Shown here: one piece after another, positions 39,897 to 48,258 of the stretch
How positions within the stretch are numbered: position 1 is the first letter of the stretch
How the letters are laid out: every line of letters begins with the position of its first letter
Source: CAZBAF01 sp964490245
GTDB lineage: Bacteria > Patescibacteriota > Saccharimonadia > Saccharimonadales > JACDBH01
Direction: 5' to 3'
Length of the DNA stretch: 64,000 nucleotides
NCBI GenBank assembly: GCA_964490245.1
Contig: CAZBAF010000005.1
Span: 4,749-68,748, forward strand
Translations under genes and position numbers: made by a program
The notes under the pieces: generated by a model
Seen by the model: the letters and a program-made list of their open reading frames with translations, nothing else
Databases searched by the model: none
Told to the model about the DNA's origin: nothing

Positions 39897-40886
39897 ATGT
39901 CAAAACCAATTTACAGAACTGCAGAGTCGGTAAGTCCAAGGCACCCGGACAAAATCTGCGATCAACTATCGGATGCGATTTTGGACGCATACCTGGCAGA
40001 AGATCCTGATGCGCGTGTGGCTGTCGAGGCTGTCGGCGGACACGGCAAAGTATTTGTGACGGGTGAGGTGACTAGCATTGCACATCCGAACATAGAGCCC
40101 ATCATCAAGCGCATCGCAGGCGAGAATATTGAAGCAGAAGTGCGGTTGGTCAGGCAGAGTCCGGAGATTGCGCAGGGCGTTGACATAGGCGGCGCTGGCG
40201 ACCAAGGCATAATGGTAGGCTATGCTACGGATGAGACTCCGGAACTTTTGCCGCTTGAAGTTGTGCTAAGTAGAAAACTCAACCAACACCTTTACAGTAT
40301 CTGGCCGCATGACGGCAAAACGCAGGTAACGCTCAAGAATGGCATTATCCAATCGGCTGTTGCCAGCTTTCAGCACGCGTCAGGACGTGAGCTGAGGAAA
40401 GCGGTTGCCAGGTGGCTAGAGGAAAACGGGTATGACCCCGGCAACGTTGAAATACACGCCAACCCGGCGGGCGATTGGCAGCAGGGCGGGTTTGACGCTG
40501 ATACTGGCCTGACTGGACGTAAACTGGTGGTTGATAATTATGGTCCCCGGGTCCCAATTGGGGGTGGCTGTTTCAGCGGCAAAGACCCGAGCAAAGTCGA
40601 CCGTTCGGCAGCCTACATGGCGCGTAAGGTTGCGGTAGATTACTTGAAAAAGCATGACGCCAAAGAAGTCTTTGTATACCTTGCCTATGCCATCGGCTAC
40701 GCCCAGCCGCTTGAGGCGACGGTCATTATTGACGGCAGGCACGAAGAAATCAAGGGCTATGATTTGACGCCGCGCGGGATAATCCAGGCCCTGGAACTGA
40801 GGCGCCCGATTTACGAACAGACTGCCAGGTACGGGCATTTTGGGCACGCCGGGTTACCGTGGGAGGATGCTATACTCAAAGCATGA
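39897..40886 (+). CDS. metK: S-adenosylmethionine synthetase
   Basis: 329 residues from the ATG at 39897. SPRHPDKICDQLSDAILDAYL, GHGKVFVTGEV, GAGDQGIMVGYATDET and GGCFSGKDPSKVDRSAAYMARKVAVDYL are the ATP, methionine and metal motifs; LTGRKLVVDNYG is the phosphate loop. It makes AdoMet from ATP and methionine. About 50 residues shorter than E. coli MetK, with loops reduced but all motifs kept. Controlled by the riboswitch upstream; its TGA overlaps the start of the ABC ATPase gene. Confidence 0.95.
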   Translation: MSKPIYRTAESVSPRHPDKICDQLSDAILDAYLAEDPDARVAVEAVGGHGKVFVTGEVTSIAHPNIEPIIKRIAGENIEAEVRLVRQSPEIAQGVDIGGAGDQGIMVGYATDETPELLPLEVVLSRKLNQHLYSIWPHDGKTQVTLKNGIIQSAVASFQHASGRELRKAVARWLEENGYDPGNVEIHANPAGDWQQGGFDADTGLTGRKLVVDNYGPRVPIGGGCFSGKDPSKVDRSAAYMARKVAVDYLKKHDAKEVFVYLAYAIGYAQPLEATVIIDGRHEEIKGYDLTPRGIIQALELRRPIYEQTARYGHFGHAGLPWEDAILKA

Positions 40887-41785
40887 GCAAAGACACCAGC
40901 CTCGTTATCGAGGTTAAAAATTTAGTTAAAACTTTTGGAAAAACAAAGGCGTTGGACGGGCTGGACCTGGCAGTCGTACCGGGCGAGGTGCACGGCTTTT
41001 TGGGGCCAAACGGCTCCGGTAAATCCACTACCATCCGCGTGCTTTTGGGTCTGCTTCAAAAAACCAGCGGGCATGCTGTCCTGATGGGCGGTGATCCGTG
41101 GAAAGACGCGGTAAAGCTTCACAGAAACCTGGCGTATGTGCCGGGGGATGTAAATCTGTGGCCAAACCTCACGGGCGGCGAGTCAATTGATTTGCTGGGC
41201 AGTTTGCGCGGGGGGTTGGATAAAAAGCGGCGGGCCGACCTGCTAAAACGGTTCCAGTTGGATCCGCGTAAGAAATTCCGCACCTACAGCAAAGGCAACC
41301 GGCAGAAAGTGGCGCTAGTTGCGGCGCTGGCAAGCGACGTCGATCTGTATATTTTGGACGAGCCAACCTCGGGGCTTGACCCGCTGATGGAGGCGGTGTT
41401 TCAGGATTGTATCCGTGAGCTAAAAGCGCGCGGTAAGACAGTACTGCTTTCAAGTCATATCCTCGCTGAAGTGGAGGCTCTATGTGACCGCGTGACCATC
41501 ATCCGGAATGGCAAGAATATCCAATCGGGCTCGCTTGACGACCTGCGCAAGCTGCACAGGACGGCGTTTAAAGTCCAGACCGAGAAGAAAATGCCGCACC
41601 TTAAGACCAAAGGCATCTCAAACTTCACGATTACCAATGACGGGTTCGGGGCGGAATTTGATGCGGAGAGCGAGGCTTTGGACGTGGTGCTGGCAGAACT
41701 GACAAAACTGAACGTGCGCGCGCTCACCAGCCATCCGCCGACACTTGAGGAATTATTCCTCTCGCATTACGAGGATAAAAAATGA
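40883..41785 (+). CDS. ABC transporter ATP-binding protein
   Basis: 300 residues from the ATG at 40883, overlapping the metK stop (ATGA). Walker A GFLGPNGSGKSTTIRVLLG, signature YSKGNRQKVALVAAL (SKGN instead of LSGGQ), Walker B LYILDEPTSGLDP and the switch His in LLSSHI. The C-terminal domain (about 215-300) is that of ABC-2 type exporters. Forms a transporter with the permease at 41817. A TATACT box (40871-40876) inside the metK end lies six bases before the ATG, so it may also have its own promoter. Confidence 0.93.
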   Translation: MSKDTSLVIEVKNLVKTFGKTKALDGLDLAVVPGEVHGFLGPNGSGKSTTIRVLLGLLQKTSGHAVLMGGDPWKDAVKLHRNLAYVPGDVNLWPNLTGGESIDLLGSLRGGLDKKRRADLLKRFQLDPRKKFRTYSKGNRQKVALVAALASDVDLYILDEPTSGLDPLMEAVFQDCIRELKARGKTVLLSSHILAEVEALCDRVTIIRNGKNIQSGSLDDLRKLHRTAFKVQTEKKMPHLKTKGISNFTITNDGFGAEFDAESEALDVVLAELTKLNVRALTSHPPTLEELFLSHYEDKK

Positions 41786-41816
41786 CGGGTCTGTCGGCAG
41801 TAATGGGAGTCAAGCG

Positions 41817-43448
41817 ATGAATGCATTCACCGGCATGTGGCGATTGCTGCGTTTGGCTATTCGGCGCGACCGTGTCAAATTAGCTGTCATACTATTAGTT
41901 TTGACGGCGATATTCGCTTCGTCTGTTTCGGCAACCATTGATTTTTACGGCAAAAGCCAGGAAGACACTGTCAAGTACGTTATGACTGCTGCGCCAAGTG
42001 TGGTTTCGCGTGTCTTTAGCGGACCGATCGGCGGGGCAAATATAGGCGCAGTGGTCCTGAATGAAACATTTGTGATGATGATAATTGCTACCTCATTCAC
42101 GAGCACCATGGCGGTGGTTAGGCATACGCGGCAAAACGAAGAGCAGGGACGGTCAGAGCTGATTGAATCAGGCGTGACCGGGCGATACGCCAGTATCAGC
42201 GCGGCGCTGATTACGGCACTCATTTTCAACCTGCTTGTTGCGGCAATGATGGCTGCGGTTCTGATTGGCTATAAGTTGCCTGTATCTGGTTCGCTTGCGG
42301 CCGGAGCGGCTGTGGCGGCAACCGGGATGGTCTTTGCCGGGATTGCCGCCGTCGCGTCTCAGTTGGCTGATAGCGCACGCGGCGCCAATGCCTACAGTGC
42401 GCTTGCCATCGGGGCTGCCTTCATAGTGCGCGCCATCGGTGATGTCGGCGGTTCGCTTGCGCCGGACGGGTTGTCGGTTTCAAGCTCTTTTCTATCCTGG
42501 CTCAGCCCCTTTGGCTGGGCGCAGCAGATATTCCCTTTCAACGCCTTAAGGGTTTGGATTTTCTGGCTGTTCGCCGGTTTGTTTATTGTGGCGGTGGCGA
42601 CAGCGGTGGCGCTGATGTCGAAGCGAGATATCGGTATGGGTATGATATCCACCCGCCCGGGTCCGGCGGCAGCAAAGCCGTCATTACTCAGCCTTTTCGG
42701 GCTTGCGCGGCGGTTGCAGCGCGGCATTTTGCGTGGCTGGGCGATTGCGATTGTGGTGTTCAGCGCATTGTTTGGCATTACGGTGAAGGAATTCGAAAGT
42801 TTCCTGGCGGAAAACGAAGACATGAAAGCCGCCTTAAGCCAGTTCGGCACCGGTAATAACTATCATGATATTTTTCTGGCGGTGCTTATCAGTATGATGG
42901 CGATACTTATTTCCGGATATGCGGTGCAGGCGTTACTGAGGATGCGCAGCGAAGAATCAGGCGGGCAACTGGAGTCGGTTTTGGCCGGCAGCGCGAGCCG
43001 GTATCGCTGGCTCTTGAGTCATATCGGCTACATATTTGGCGGTGTCGTAGTGCTATTGGTATTAATGTCACTTAGCATGGGTTTGTCATATATGATATCG
43101 GTCGGCGCTTCAATAGGTGAGCTGTGGCGTATCATCGGCGCGGCGATAGTGCAGGGTGCAGCGATTGTTGCCTTCAGCGGCTTTGTGGTAGCTGTCTTTG
43201 CAGTGTTGCCGCGTGCCGCGGTTGCCGTGGCGTGGGGTGGCTTGGCTGCGAGTCTTATGATTGTGCAATTGGGATCGCTTTTAAAGCTGCCGCAATGGTT
43301 TATGAATATATCACCGTTTATACATTTGCCTGCCATGCCGGCCAGCGACTTTAAGCTAGCGCCCGTAATCTGGCTGCTCGCTATCGGGCTGGGCTTATTG
43401 GCTGGCGGTTTAGTCTGGTTAGGGCGCAGGGACATAGCGACAGGGTAA
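41817..43448 (+). CDS. ABC-2 type transporter permease, fused double unit
   Basis: 543 residues from the ATG at 41817 with about twelve membrane helices arranged as two similar halves, as in antibiotic-exporter permeases of the EfrF/TetR-linked type. The pattern RHTRQNEEQGRSELIESGVTGRYA in the first half and RMRSEESGGQLESVLAGSASRYRW in the second are the equivalent cytoplasmic loops. A 12-codon frame at 41782-41820 overlaps both the ATPase stop and this start (ATGA at each joint), which could couple translation. Confidence 0.9.
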   Translation: MNAFTGMWRLLRLAIRRDRVKLAVILLVLTAIFASSVSATIDFYGKSQEDTVKYVMTAAPSVVSRVFSGPIGGANIGAVVLNETFVMMIIATSFTSTMAVVRHTRQNEEQGRSELIESGVTGRYASISAALITALIFNLLVAAMMAAVLIGYKLPVSGSLAAGAAVAATGMVFAGIAAVASQLADSARGANAYSALAIGAAFIVRAIGDVGGSLAPDGLSVSSSFLSWLSPFGWAQQIFPFNALRVWIFWLFAGLFIVAVATAVALMSKRDIGMGMISTRPGPAAAKPSLLSLFGLARRLQRGILRGWAIAIVVFSALFGITVKEFESFLAENEDMKAALSQFGTGNNYHDIFLAVLISMMAILISGYAVQALLRMRSEESGGQLESVLAGSASRYRWLLSHIGYIFGGVVVLLVLMSLSMGLSYMISVGASIGELWRIIGAAIVQGAAIVAFSGFVVAVFAVLPRAAVAVAWGGLAASLMIVQLGSLLKLPQWFMNISPFIHLPAMPASDFKLAPVIWLLAIGLGLLAGGLVWLGRRDIATG

Positions 43449-43519
43449 TTTCTCTCCCTCTATCAGGTATGGTTATCCATGTCCGTTGAGTAAATCTTTC
43501 AAAGGGGCATAATGGAGGT

Positions 43520-44080
43520 ATGTCTAAAAGCCGTATAGACGAAGCGTTTAAAGCAGTGCCAAGAGCGGCGTTTCTGCCGGACGATAGGCGGCATCTGGCC
43601 TCTGCAGACTTGCCGATCGGGATCGGGTTCGGCCAAACCAACAGCCAGCCTACAACTGTCAGGATGATGCTTGAGTGGTTGGATGTGCGTCCGGGTGACA
43701 ATGTGCTTGATGTCGGGTCAGGTTCCGGCTGGACGACGGCGCTGCTCGGCTACCTGACGGGCAGTAAGGGCAAGGTGACGGCCGTTGAGGTCATTCCTGA
43801 GCTTCTGGAGTTTGGCAGGAAGAATTGCGAACAGTTGGGTATTAAGAATGTCGAATTCCGCCAGCCGGGCGATTGCTTCGGCTGGCCTGACAATGCGCCG
43901 TACGACCGCATACTCGTCAGTGCCGCCGCGAGAGAACTGCCGCCCGGACTGGGCCGGCAGCTGGCACCCGGTGGCCGCGCGGTTATACCTGTAAAGTCGA
44001 GTATTTGGATATTGAATAAGACCAAAAAAGGGCTTACCGGACAGGAGATGCCCGGCTTTGCTTTTGTGCCGCTTAAATAA
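43520..44080 (+). CDS. pcm: Protein-L-isoaspartate O-methyltransferase-like
   Basis: 186 residues. VPRAAFLPDDRRHLASADLPIGIGFGQTNSQPTTVRMML is the PCMT entry motif, VLDVGSGSGWTTALLGYL the AdoMet-binding motif I, and PYDRILVSAAARELP motif II. It methylates isoaspartyl residues for protein repair. Shorter than E. coli Pcm at the C terminus. CATAAT and GGAGGT lie just upstream of the ATG. Confidence 0.9.
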   Translation: MSKSRIDEAFKAVPRAAFLPDDRRHLASADLPIGIGFGQTNSQPTTVRMMLEWLDVRPGDNVLDVGSGSGWTTALLGYLTGSKGKVTAVEVIPELLEFGRKNCEQLGIKNVEFRQPGDCFGWPDNAPYDRILVSAAARELPPGLGRQLAPGGRAVIPVKSSIWILNKTKKGLTGQEMPGFAFVPLK

Positions 44081-44192
44081 CGGACTATCTAAAGAAAACC
44101 AGGCTGGGAACATAAATTTTTTGCCTATACTCAGCGATTATGCTAAAATATGTTCAAGATTCTAGCAAATAATCACGAAGGACAGGCGGGCT

Positions 44193-44354
44193 ATGGCTTC
44201 GCACGTGCAGGATTCCGGTAAAATTCGAAACATTGCAGTTATCGCCCATGTTGAGCGCATTGCTTTTGAGACACCCCTTCGGGGTTTCTCAACGCGCCGG
44301 CAAAATGAAATACATTTTGTCGGGCTGCTCTTCCCGACAGGAGTATGGCTGTGA
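44193..44354 (+). mobile_element. Duplicated typA 5' end carrying a palindromic insert
   Basis: A first copy of the typA start (44193-44253) encodes 20 codons nearly matching TypA (SGKIRNIAVIAHV) with many synonymous changes, then runs into an insert: hairpins TTGAGA-CACCCC...GGGGTT-TCTCAA (44264-44292), CAAAATG-AAATA-CATTTTG (44301-44319) and TCGGG...CCCGA (44320-44337). The frame stays open through the insert and stops at 44354, overlapping the true typA start by ten bases. Read on the minus strand the insert shares AGAGCAGCC, GCGCGTTGAGAAA and TGTCTCAAA with the trmD insert at 18728. GGACAGGCGGG precedes the first ATG, so the 53-codon frame could be translated as a leader. Confidence 0.6.
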
Positions 44355-46180
44355 GTGTCCAAGACCCATCCAAGATACGTAATATTGCAGTTATAGCTCA
44401 TGTTGATCATGGCAAGACGACGCTTGTTGATGGCCTGCTCAAGCAGTCCCAGACTTTCCGCGACAATCAGGCAGAGATGGGCCAGGAGCTCCTGATGGAC
44501 AGCGACGATCAGGAGCGAGAACGCGGTATTACGATTACCGCCAAAGTAACAGCTGTACAGCATGGCGAGTATCGTATCAATATTATTGACACGCCAGGCC
44601 ACGCTGACTTTAGCGGCGAGGTCGAGCGCACCCTCAATATGGCTGACGGCTGTTTGCTAATTGTTGATGCGCAGGAGGGTCCGATGCCTCAGACCAAGTT
44701 TGTGCTGTCAAAGGCGCTTGGTGCCGGACTGCAGCCCATCGTTATTATCAATAAAATAGACAAACCAGGCGCCCGCATTAAAGCGGTCGAAGACGAGCTG
44801 TCGGATCTCTTTTTGGAGCTGGCAATACATGAGGATCAGTTGCGCTATCCGGTCTACTATGCAGTCGGCCGGCTTGGCAAAGCCTGGTCCATAGCGCCGC
44901 AGGATTTTGAGCAGCAGGCTGATTTTGGGCCGATTTTTGATGCCATAGTCACGCAGATTCCGGCGCCCCGGGTCGAGCTTGAAAAGCCGTTTCAGATGCT
45001 GGTCACCGCACTGGCGTGGGATAATTTTAAAGGTAAGTACGCAATCGGACGGATTGCGCGCGGTCAGGTTAAGGCGGGCGATCACGTCGCTTTATGCAGG
45101 AAGGATGGATCCGTCCTCAAGACCAAAGTTGACACAGTGTATATGAGCCGCGGCCTTAACAGGTTTGAGGTTGATGGCGGAATCGCCGGTGACATTGTTC
45201 AGCTAACCGGCATTGCCGAGGCACAGATTGGTGAGACGCTTGCCGATGCAAATATGCCTGAGGCGTTGCCGGTGCTGGAGGTTGAAGCCCCGACGCTCAG
45301 GATTTATCTTGGCCCCAACACCAGCCCGCTTAAGGGCAAAGAGGGCGAGTTTACCACTTCGCGGCAAATCAGCGAGCGCCTGCAAAAAGAGCTTGAGACC
45401 AATGTCGGCCTGCGGGTAGAAGAGGACGGCATCGGCTTTTTAGTGTCGGGCCGCGGTGAGCTGCACCTCAGCGTCCTGATCGAGACCATGCGCCGCGAAG
45501 GCTTTGAGATGGAAGTCGGCCGCCCGCAGGTGGTAACACGTGAAGAAAACGGGCAGACAGTGGAACCGGTCGAAGAAGTCATTGCCGAGGTGCCGGCCGA
45601 GCATGTCGGTGCGGTTCAGATGGAGCTGGGCCGCCGCCGCGCCGAACTGGTCGAACAGTTCAGTTCGCCCAAAGGTGTCACCAGACTGGTGTATAAAATG
45701 CCGACCCGCGCCTTGCTGGGTGCGCGCAACATCCTGCTGACGGCCACAAAGGGCACCATTATCATGAACAGTTTGCTGGATTCGTACGCGCCACTGGGTA
45801 CGCCGCTCGAGCAGTTGCGCAATGGTGTGCTGATTGCCTGGGAGGCCGGTGTCAGCACCCCTTATGCGCTGCAAAATGCCGAAGAGCGCGGCATCCTGTT
45901 TGTCGGTCCGGGCGAACCTATCTATGCCGGGCAGATTGTCGGTCTGAACGGCCGCAATGACGATCTTGAGGTTAATGTCTGTAAAGAAAAACACCTCACC
46001 AATATGCGCAGCAAATCATCGGACGGCGTCGTGCAGCTGACCCCGCCGACCATACTTAGTCTGGAGCAGTGTCTGGACTTTATCGAAAACGACGAGCTGC
46101 TGGAGGTGACACCAAAGTCACTGCGCCTCAGAAAGCGCGAGCTCGATCACAACAAGCGCAAGCGCGCCGCCAAAGGCTAG
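44345..46180 (+). CDS. typA: Translational GTPase TypA/BipA
   Basis: 611 residues. G1 AHVDHGKTTLVDGLL (residues 19-33), G2 ERGITITAK, G3 IDTPGHADFSGEVERTL and G4 INKIDKPGA; then domain II (KGKYAIGRIARGQVKAGD), the EF-G-like domains III and V and the TypA C-terminal domain ending in basic residues. It binds the ribosome and aids assembly and cold or stress growth. GACAGGAGT precedes the ATG. The upstream duplicated start may affect its translation. Confidence 0.96.
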   Translation: MAVSVQDPSKIRNIAVIAHVDHGKTTLVDGLLKQSQTFRDNQAEMGQELLMDSDDQERERGITITAKVTAVQHGEYRINIIDTPGHADFSGEVERTLNMADGCLLIVDAQEGPMPQTKFVLSKALGAGLQPIVIINKIDKPGARIKAVEDELSDLFLELAIHEDQLRYPVYYAVGRLGKAWSIAPQDFEQQADFGPIFDAIVTQIPAPRVELEKPFQMLVTALAWDNFKGKYAIGRIARGQVKAGDHVALCRKDGSVLKTKVDTVYMSRGLNRFEVDGGIAGDIVQLTGIAEAQIGETLADANMPEALPVLEVEAPTLRIYLGPNTSPLKGKEGEFTTSRQISERLQKELETNVGLRVEEDGIGFLVSGRGELHLSVLIETMRREGFEMEVGRPQVVTREENGQTVEPVEEVIAEVPAEHVGAVQMELGRRRAELVEQFSSPKGVTRLVYKMPTRALLGARNILLTATKGTIIMNSLLDSYAPLGTPLEQLRNGVLIAWEAGVSTPYALQNAEERGILFVGPGEPIYAGQIVGLNGRNDDLEVNVCKEKHLTNMRSKSSDGVVQLTPPTILSLEQCLDFIENDELLEVTPKSLRLRKRELDHNKRKRAAKG

Positions 46181-46440
46181 GATCATCCTGTGTGCCGGGC
46201 CAAACCCGTCAGATTTCTCTATCAGACTTTCAAAAACGCGCTCTCTTAGGCGCAGCGGCAGTTATGGGCGGATATCCCGCCTGTGTTTTTATGTCCCTGC
46301 CGATATCCTGAATGCATTTCAGGGCATCGGTAGAGTGCAGAGTAAATGAAGGGTCAGGTGGTGCGGGGCGGGGTTGCGGCAAAAGCCATGAACATCCGGC
46401 CTTTGCCAGCAACCCCTCGGCACCCTCGGACCTGCCTGCG
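46181..46440. other. 260-base gap rich in hairpins
   Basis: No gene seen. It holds GGGCGGATATCCCGCC near 46266, a two-step stem CCGAT/ATCGG with CCTGAA/TTCAGG inside (46300-46330), and a long stem GGGGTTGCGGCAAA/TTTGCCAGCAACCCC (46370-46416, one bulge). None has a T run, so they are not classic terminators. They lie between the ends of two convergent genes. Confidence 0.5.
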
Positions 46441-46442
46441 GC

Positions 46443-46739
46443 TCAAACGTGCACCGCCGGCTCGAAGCCGTAGCTTTCCCGCAGCGCCCGCAGCAGACGC
46501 TGCGCATCTTCGGCGCTGCGGGCCTGGAAGTACAGGCTCACGTCGCTTTCGTTTGCGAACATGACGTCCTTGTCTCCAAAGAACCGGCCATGCAGGCCGA
46601 GCTCATAGGCGATCAGCTTGACACGAGTGGCGTGCTGGTAGGTCTCGCGGGACGCTCGCCCCGGGAGGCGCACCAACACCAGGTTGGGCAGGCCCGCCTT
46701 CGAAAGGCGGATCTCACGGGGCAGGGTGAGCGTAGTCAT
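46443..46739 (-). CDS. Small GC-rich protein, unknown
   Basis: 98 residues, soluble, basic, predicted alpha/beta (FGDKDVMFANESDVSLYFQARSAEDAQRLLRALRES). AGAGGTGG precedes the ATG, and a perfect promoter lies 80-110 bases upstream on the minus strand. Codon use is more GC-rich than its neighbours. No family recognised. Confidence 0.6.
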   Translation of the reverse strand: MTTLTLPREIRLSKAGLPNLVLVRLPGRASRETYQHATRVKLIAYELGLHGRFFGDKDVMFANESDVSLYFQARSAEDAQRLLRALRESYGFEPAVHV

Positions 46740-46817
46740 TTGACCACCTCTTTCTTTTATGTTTTTAAGGTCATTTACTCTGCAAATGCGACGCTAATTC
46801 AAGCAACGCAAGTGCTA

Positions 46818-46846
46818 ATTATACAAAAAAACTATAAAAATGTCAA
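46818..46846 (-). promoter_or_regulatory. Consensus promoter of the 98-residue gene
   Basis: TTGACA (46846-46841), 17-base spacer, TATAAT (46823-46818): both boxes are perfect. The first transcribed bases contain TTAGCACTT, a CIRCE-like half site, but no second half is present. Confidence 0.75.
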
Positions 46847-46890
46847 TAGATACTGTCCAGTAAACTGGTCTGGCCGCCTCAGGCAAAGAC

Positions 46891-46946
46891 AGCCTAAACA
46901 GAAGTTCGATTAGGCTATTGACAAAACATAAGCGCTATGCTATAAT
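46891..46946 (+). promoter_or_regulatory. Consensus promoter with upstream inverted repeat
   Basis: TTGACA (46918-46923), 17-base spacer, TATAAT (46941-46946). An inverted repeat AGCCTAA/TTAGGCT (46891-46897, 46910-46916) ends one base before the -35 box and could be an operator. The transcript begins GAGAAGATAGGG and could pair with CTTCTC before the ATG at 46994. Confidence 0.65.
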
Positions 46947-46993
46947 GAGAAGATAGGGCCTCTTTAGTCACTTCTCTTGATACAATACATTTT

Positions 46994-47653
46994 ATGCTTA
47001 AAACACCGCTACGGCTCAAGCAACTTCTTGCCCGGCACGGGGATGGTTTCGTTGCCTGCGGGTTGTTGTTTGTCGCTTTTGTGCTGATTAACCATGTCTC
47101 TATCCAAAGCTACCGACAGTATTTTATCGATCAAAACACTGCCGATGTGCCCGAGGTGGCGGTCGTCTTGGGTGGCGGTATTTCCGGCGGCAAACCGCGG
47201 CCGCTTTTAAAAGGGCGGCTGGATACGGCGGCGGCTTTGTACGAACAGGGCGTGGTCAGTAGAATACTAGTCTCAGGTGATAATCGTTATGAGAATTACA
47301 ACGAACCGGCTGTAATGAACCGGTATCTTGTTGAAGAAAAGAACCTCCCGGACAACGTTATCCACCAGGACATGGCCGGCCGCAGTACGTATGAAACCTG
47401 CGAACGCGCCAGCAAGATTTTTCAGCTGGATAGGATAGTGTTGGTATCAGAACGGACGCATTTGCCGCGGGCAATTTACCTTTGCCGCAGCTTTGGGCTT
47501 GAGGCTTACGGCGCACCCAGCCAGGCCGAGGCGGCATCCGGTCTGCGGCTCGGGCAGCGCTGGCGTGAGCTTCTGGCGAGTCAAAAAGCTTTTGTCAACG
47601 TATATGTTAAGGGCGAGGATACGGTGCTTGGCGAACCTTTGCCCATACAATAA
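46994..47653 (+). CDS. DUF218 (YdcF/SanA-like) protein
   Basis: 219 residues. N-terminal membrane helix at about 19-36; the DUF218 domain starts VAVVLGGGISGGKPRPLLKGRLDTAAALY and continues with ILVSGDN and RSTYETCERASKIFQLDRIVLVSERTHLPRAIYLCRS. YdcF/SanA-type proteins bind AdoMet or act in envelope integrity; the exact role is unknown. Strong promoter at 46918. Confidence 0.9.
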   Translation: MLKTPLRLKQLLARHGDGFVACGLLFVAFVLINHVSIQSYRQYFIDQNTADVPEVAVVLGGGISGGKPRPLLKGRLDTAAALYEQGVVSRILVSGDNRYENYNEPAVMNRYLVEEKNLPDNVIHQDMAGRSTYETCERASKIFQLDRIVLVSERTHLPRAIYLCRSFGLEAYGAPSQAEAASGLRLGQRWRELLASQKAFVNVYVKGEDTVLGEPLPIQ

Positions 47654-47683
47654 GCCGCCAGTATTGTCAGCCGGCGGCTTATT
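47650..47683. terminator. Bidirectional terminator between ydcF-like gene and hsp20
   Basis: AATAAGCCGCC (47649-47659) and GGCGGCTTATT (47673-47683) form an 11-bp stem. It overlaps the DUF218 stop codon and serves both convergent genes. Confidence 0.8.
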
Positions 47684-47704
47684 ATGGCTTTTGTGACGGC
47701 CGTG

Positions 47705-48133
47705 TTATTTATTCTTGGCCTTGATGGCAATCTTTTTGGGCTGCGGCAGCTCTTTAAACGGCACCGTTACCTTTAGTACGCCGTCCTCCATATGGGCATT
47801 AATATTGTCGGCGTCAGCCCGCTCCGGCAGGTGGATGCGCCGGTAAAAGCTGCTGGCGCTTTCGCGTACGACATATTTCTTTTTCTTGTCTTCCTCTTTT
47901 TCGTGGCGCTCGGCCGAGATAACCAGCGAGCCGTCGTCGAGATGGATGTCGATATCATCCTGTTCGTAATTAGGCAGATGAGCCTCGACCACCAGCTCTT
48001 TGTCATCATTGGTATAAACATCGGTGGTCGGGATAGCCAGTCCTTTGAGCGGCGTAAAGAAATCATCGCCAAAGAACTGACGCTGCAGAGCATTCAGCTC
48101 TGCAAAAGGGTCAAATCTTGTTAATTTGTTCAT
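47705..48133 (-). CDS. hsp20: Small heat-shock protein Hsp20
   Basis: 142 residues from the ATG at 48133 with AGGAGAGGT upstream. The alpha-crystallin domain spans about 38-130 (PTTDVYTNDDKELVVEAHLPNY ... GVLKVTVPFKE), with a short N-terminal arm and a C-terminal KKIAIK tail. It holds unfolding proteins during heat shock. The CIRCE element at 48213 covers its promoter, so it belongs to the HrcA regulon. Confidence 0.94.
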   Translation of the reverse strand: MNKLTRFDPFAELNALQRQFFGDDFFTPLKGLAIPTTDVYTNDDKELVVEAHLPNYEQDDIDIHLDDGSLVISAERHEKEEDKKKKYVVRESASSFYRRIHLPERADADNINAHMEDGVLKVTVPFKELPQPKKIAIKAKNK

Positions 48134-48201
48134 AGTACCTCTCCTTTCTTTACTTTGCGATACGCACGTTGAAGTTTGAAGAAGCATATGCTTCCTTTTA
48201 T

Positions 48202-48252
48202 AGTGTAGAAAATTAGCACTCACTTGTCAAGACTGCTAATACCGCTTATACT
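48202..48252. promoter_or_regulatory. CIRCE operator shared by divergent promoters
   Basis: TTAGCACTC-N9-GACTGCTAA (48213-48239) matches the HrcA operator CIRCE at 17 of 18 positions. The hsp20 promoter on the minus strand (TTGACA 48230-48225, 17-base spacer, TACACT 48207-48202) and the metalloprotease promoter on the plus strand (TTGTCA 48224-48229, 17-base spacer, TATACT 48247-48252) both have their -35 boxes inside its spacer. Confidence 0.85.
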
Positions 48253-48258
48253 GGCTGT

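Noticed and set aside
46811..46838. Second CIRCE element at the 98-residue gene
   Set aside because: Only the left half (TTAGCACTT) is present; the right half does not match at the required spacing.
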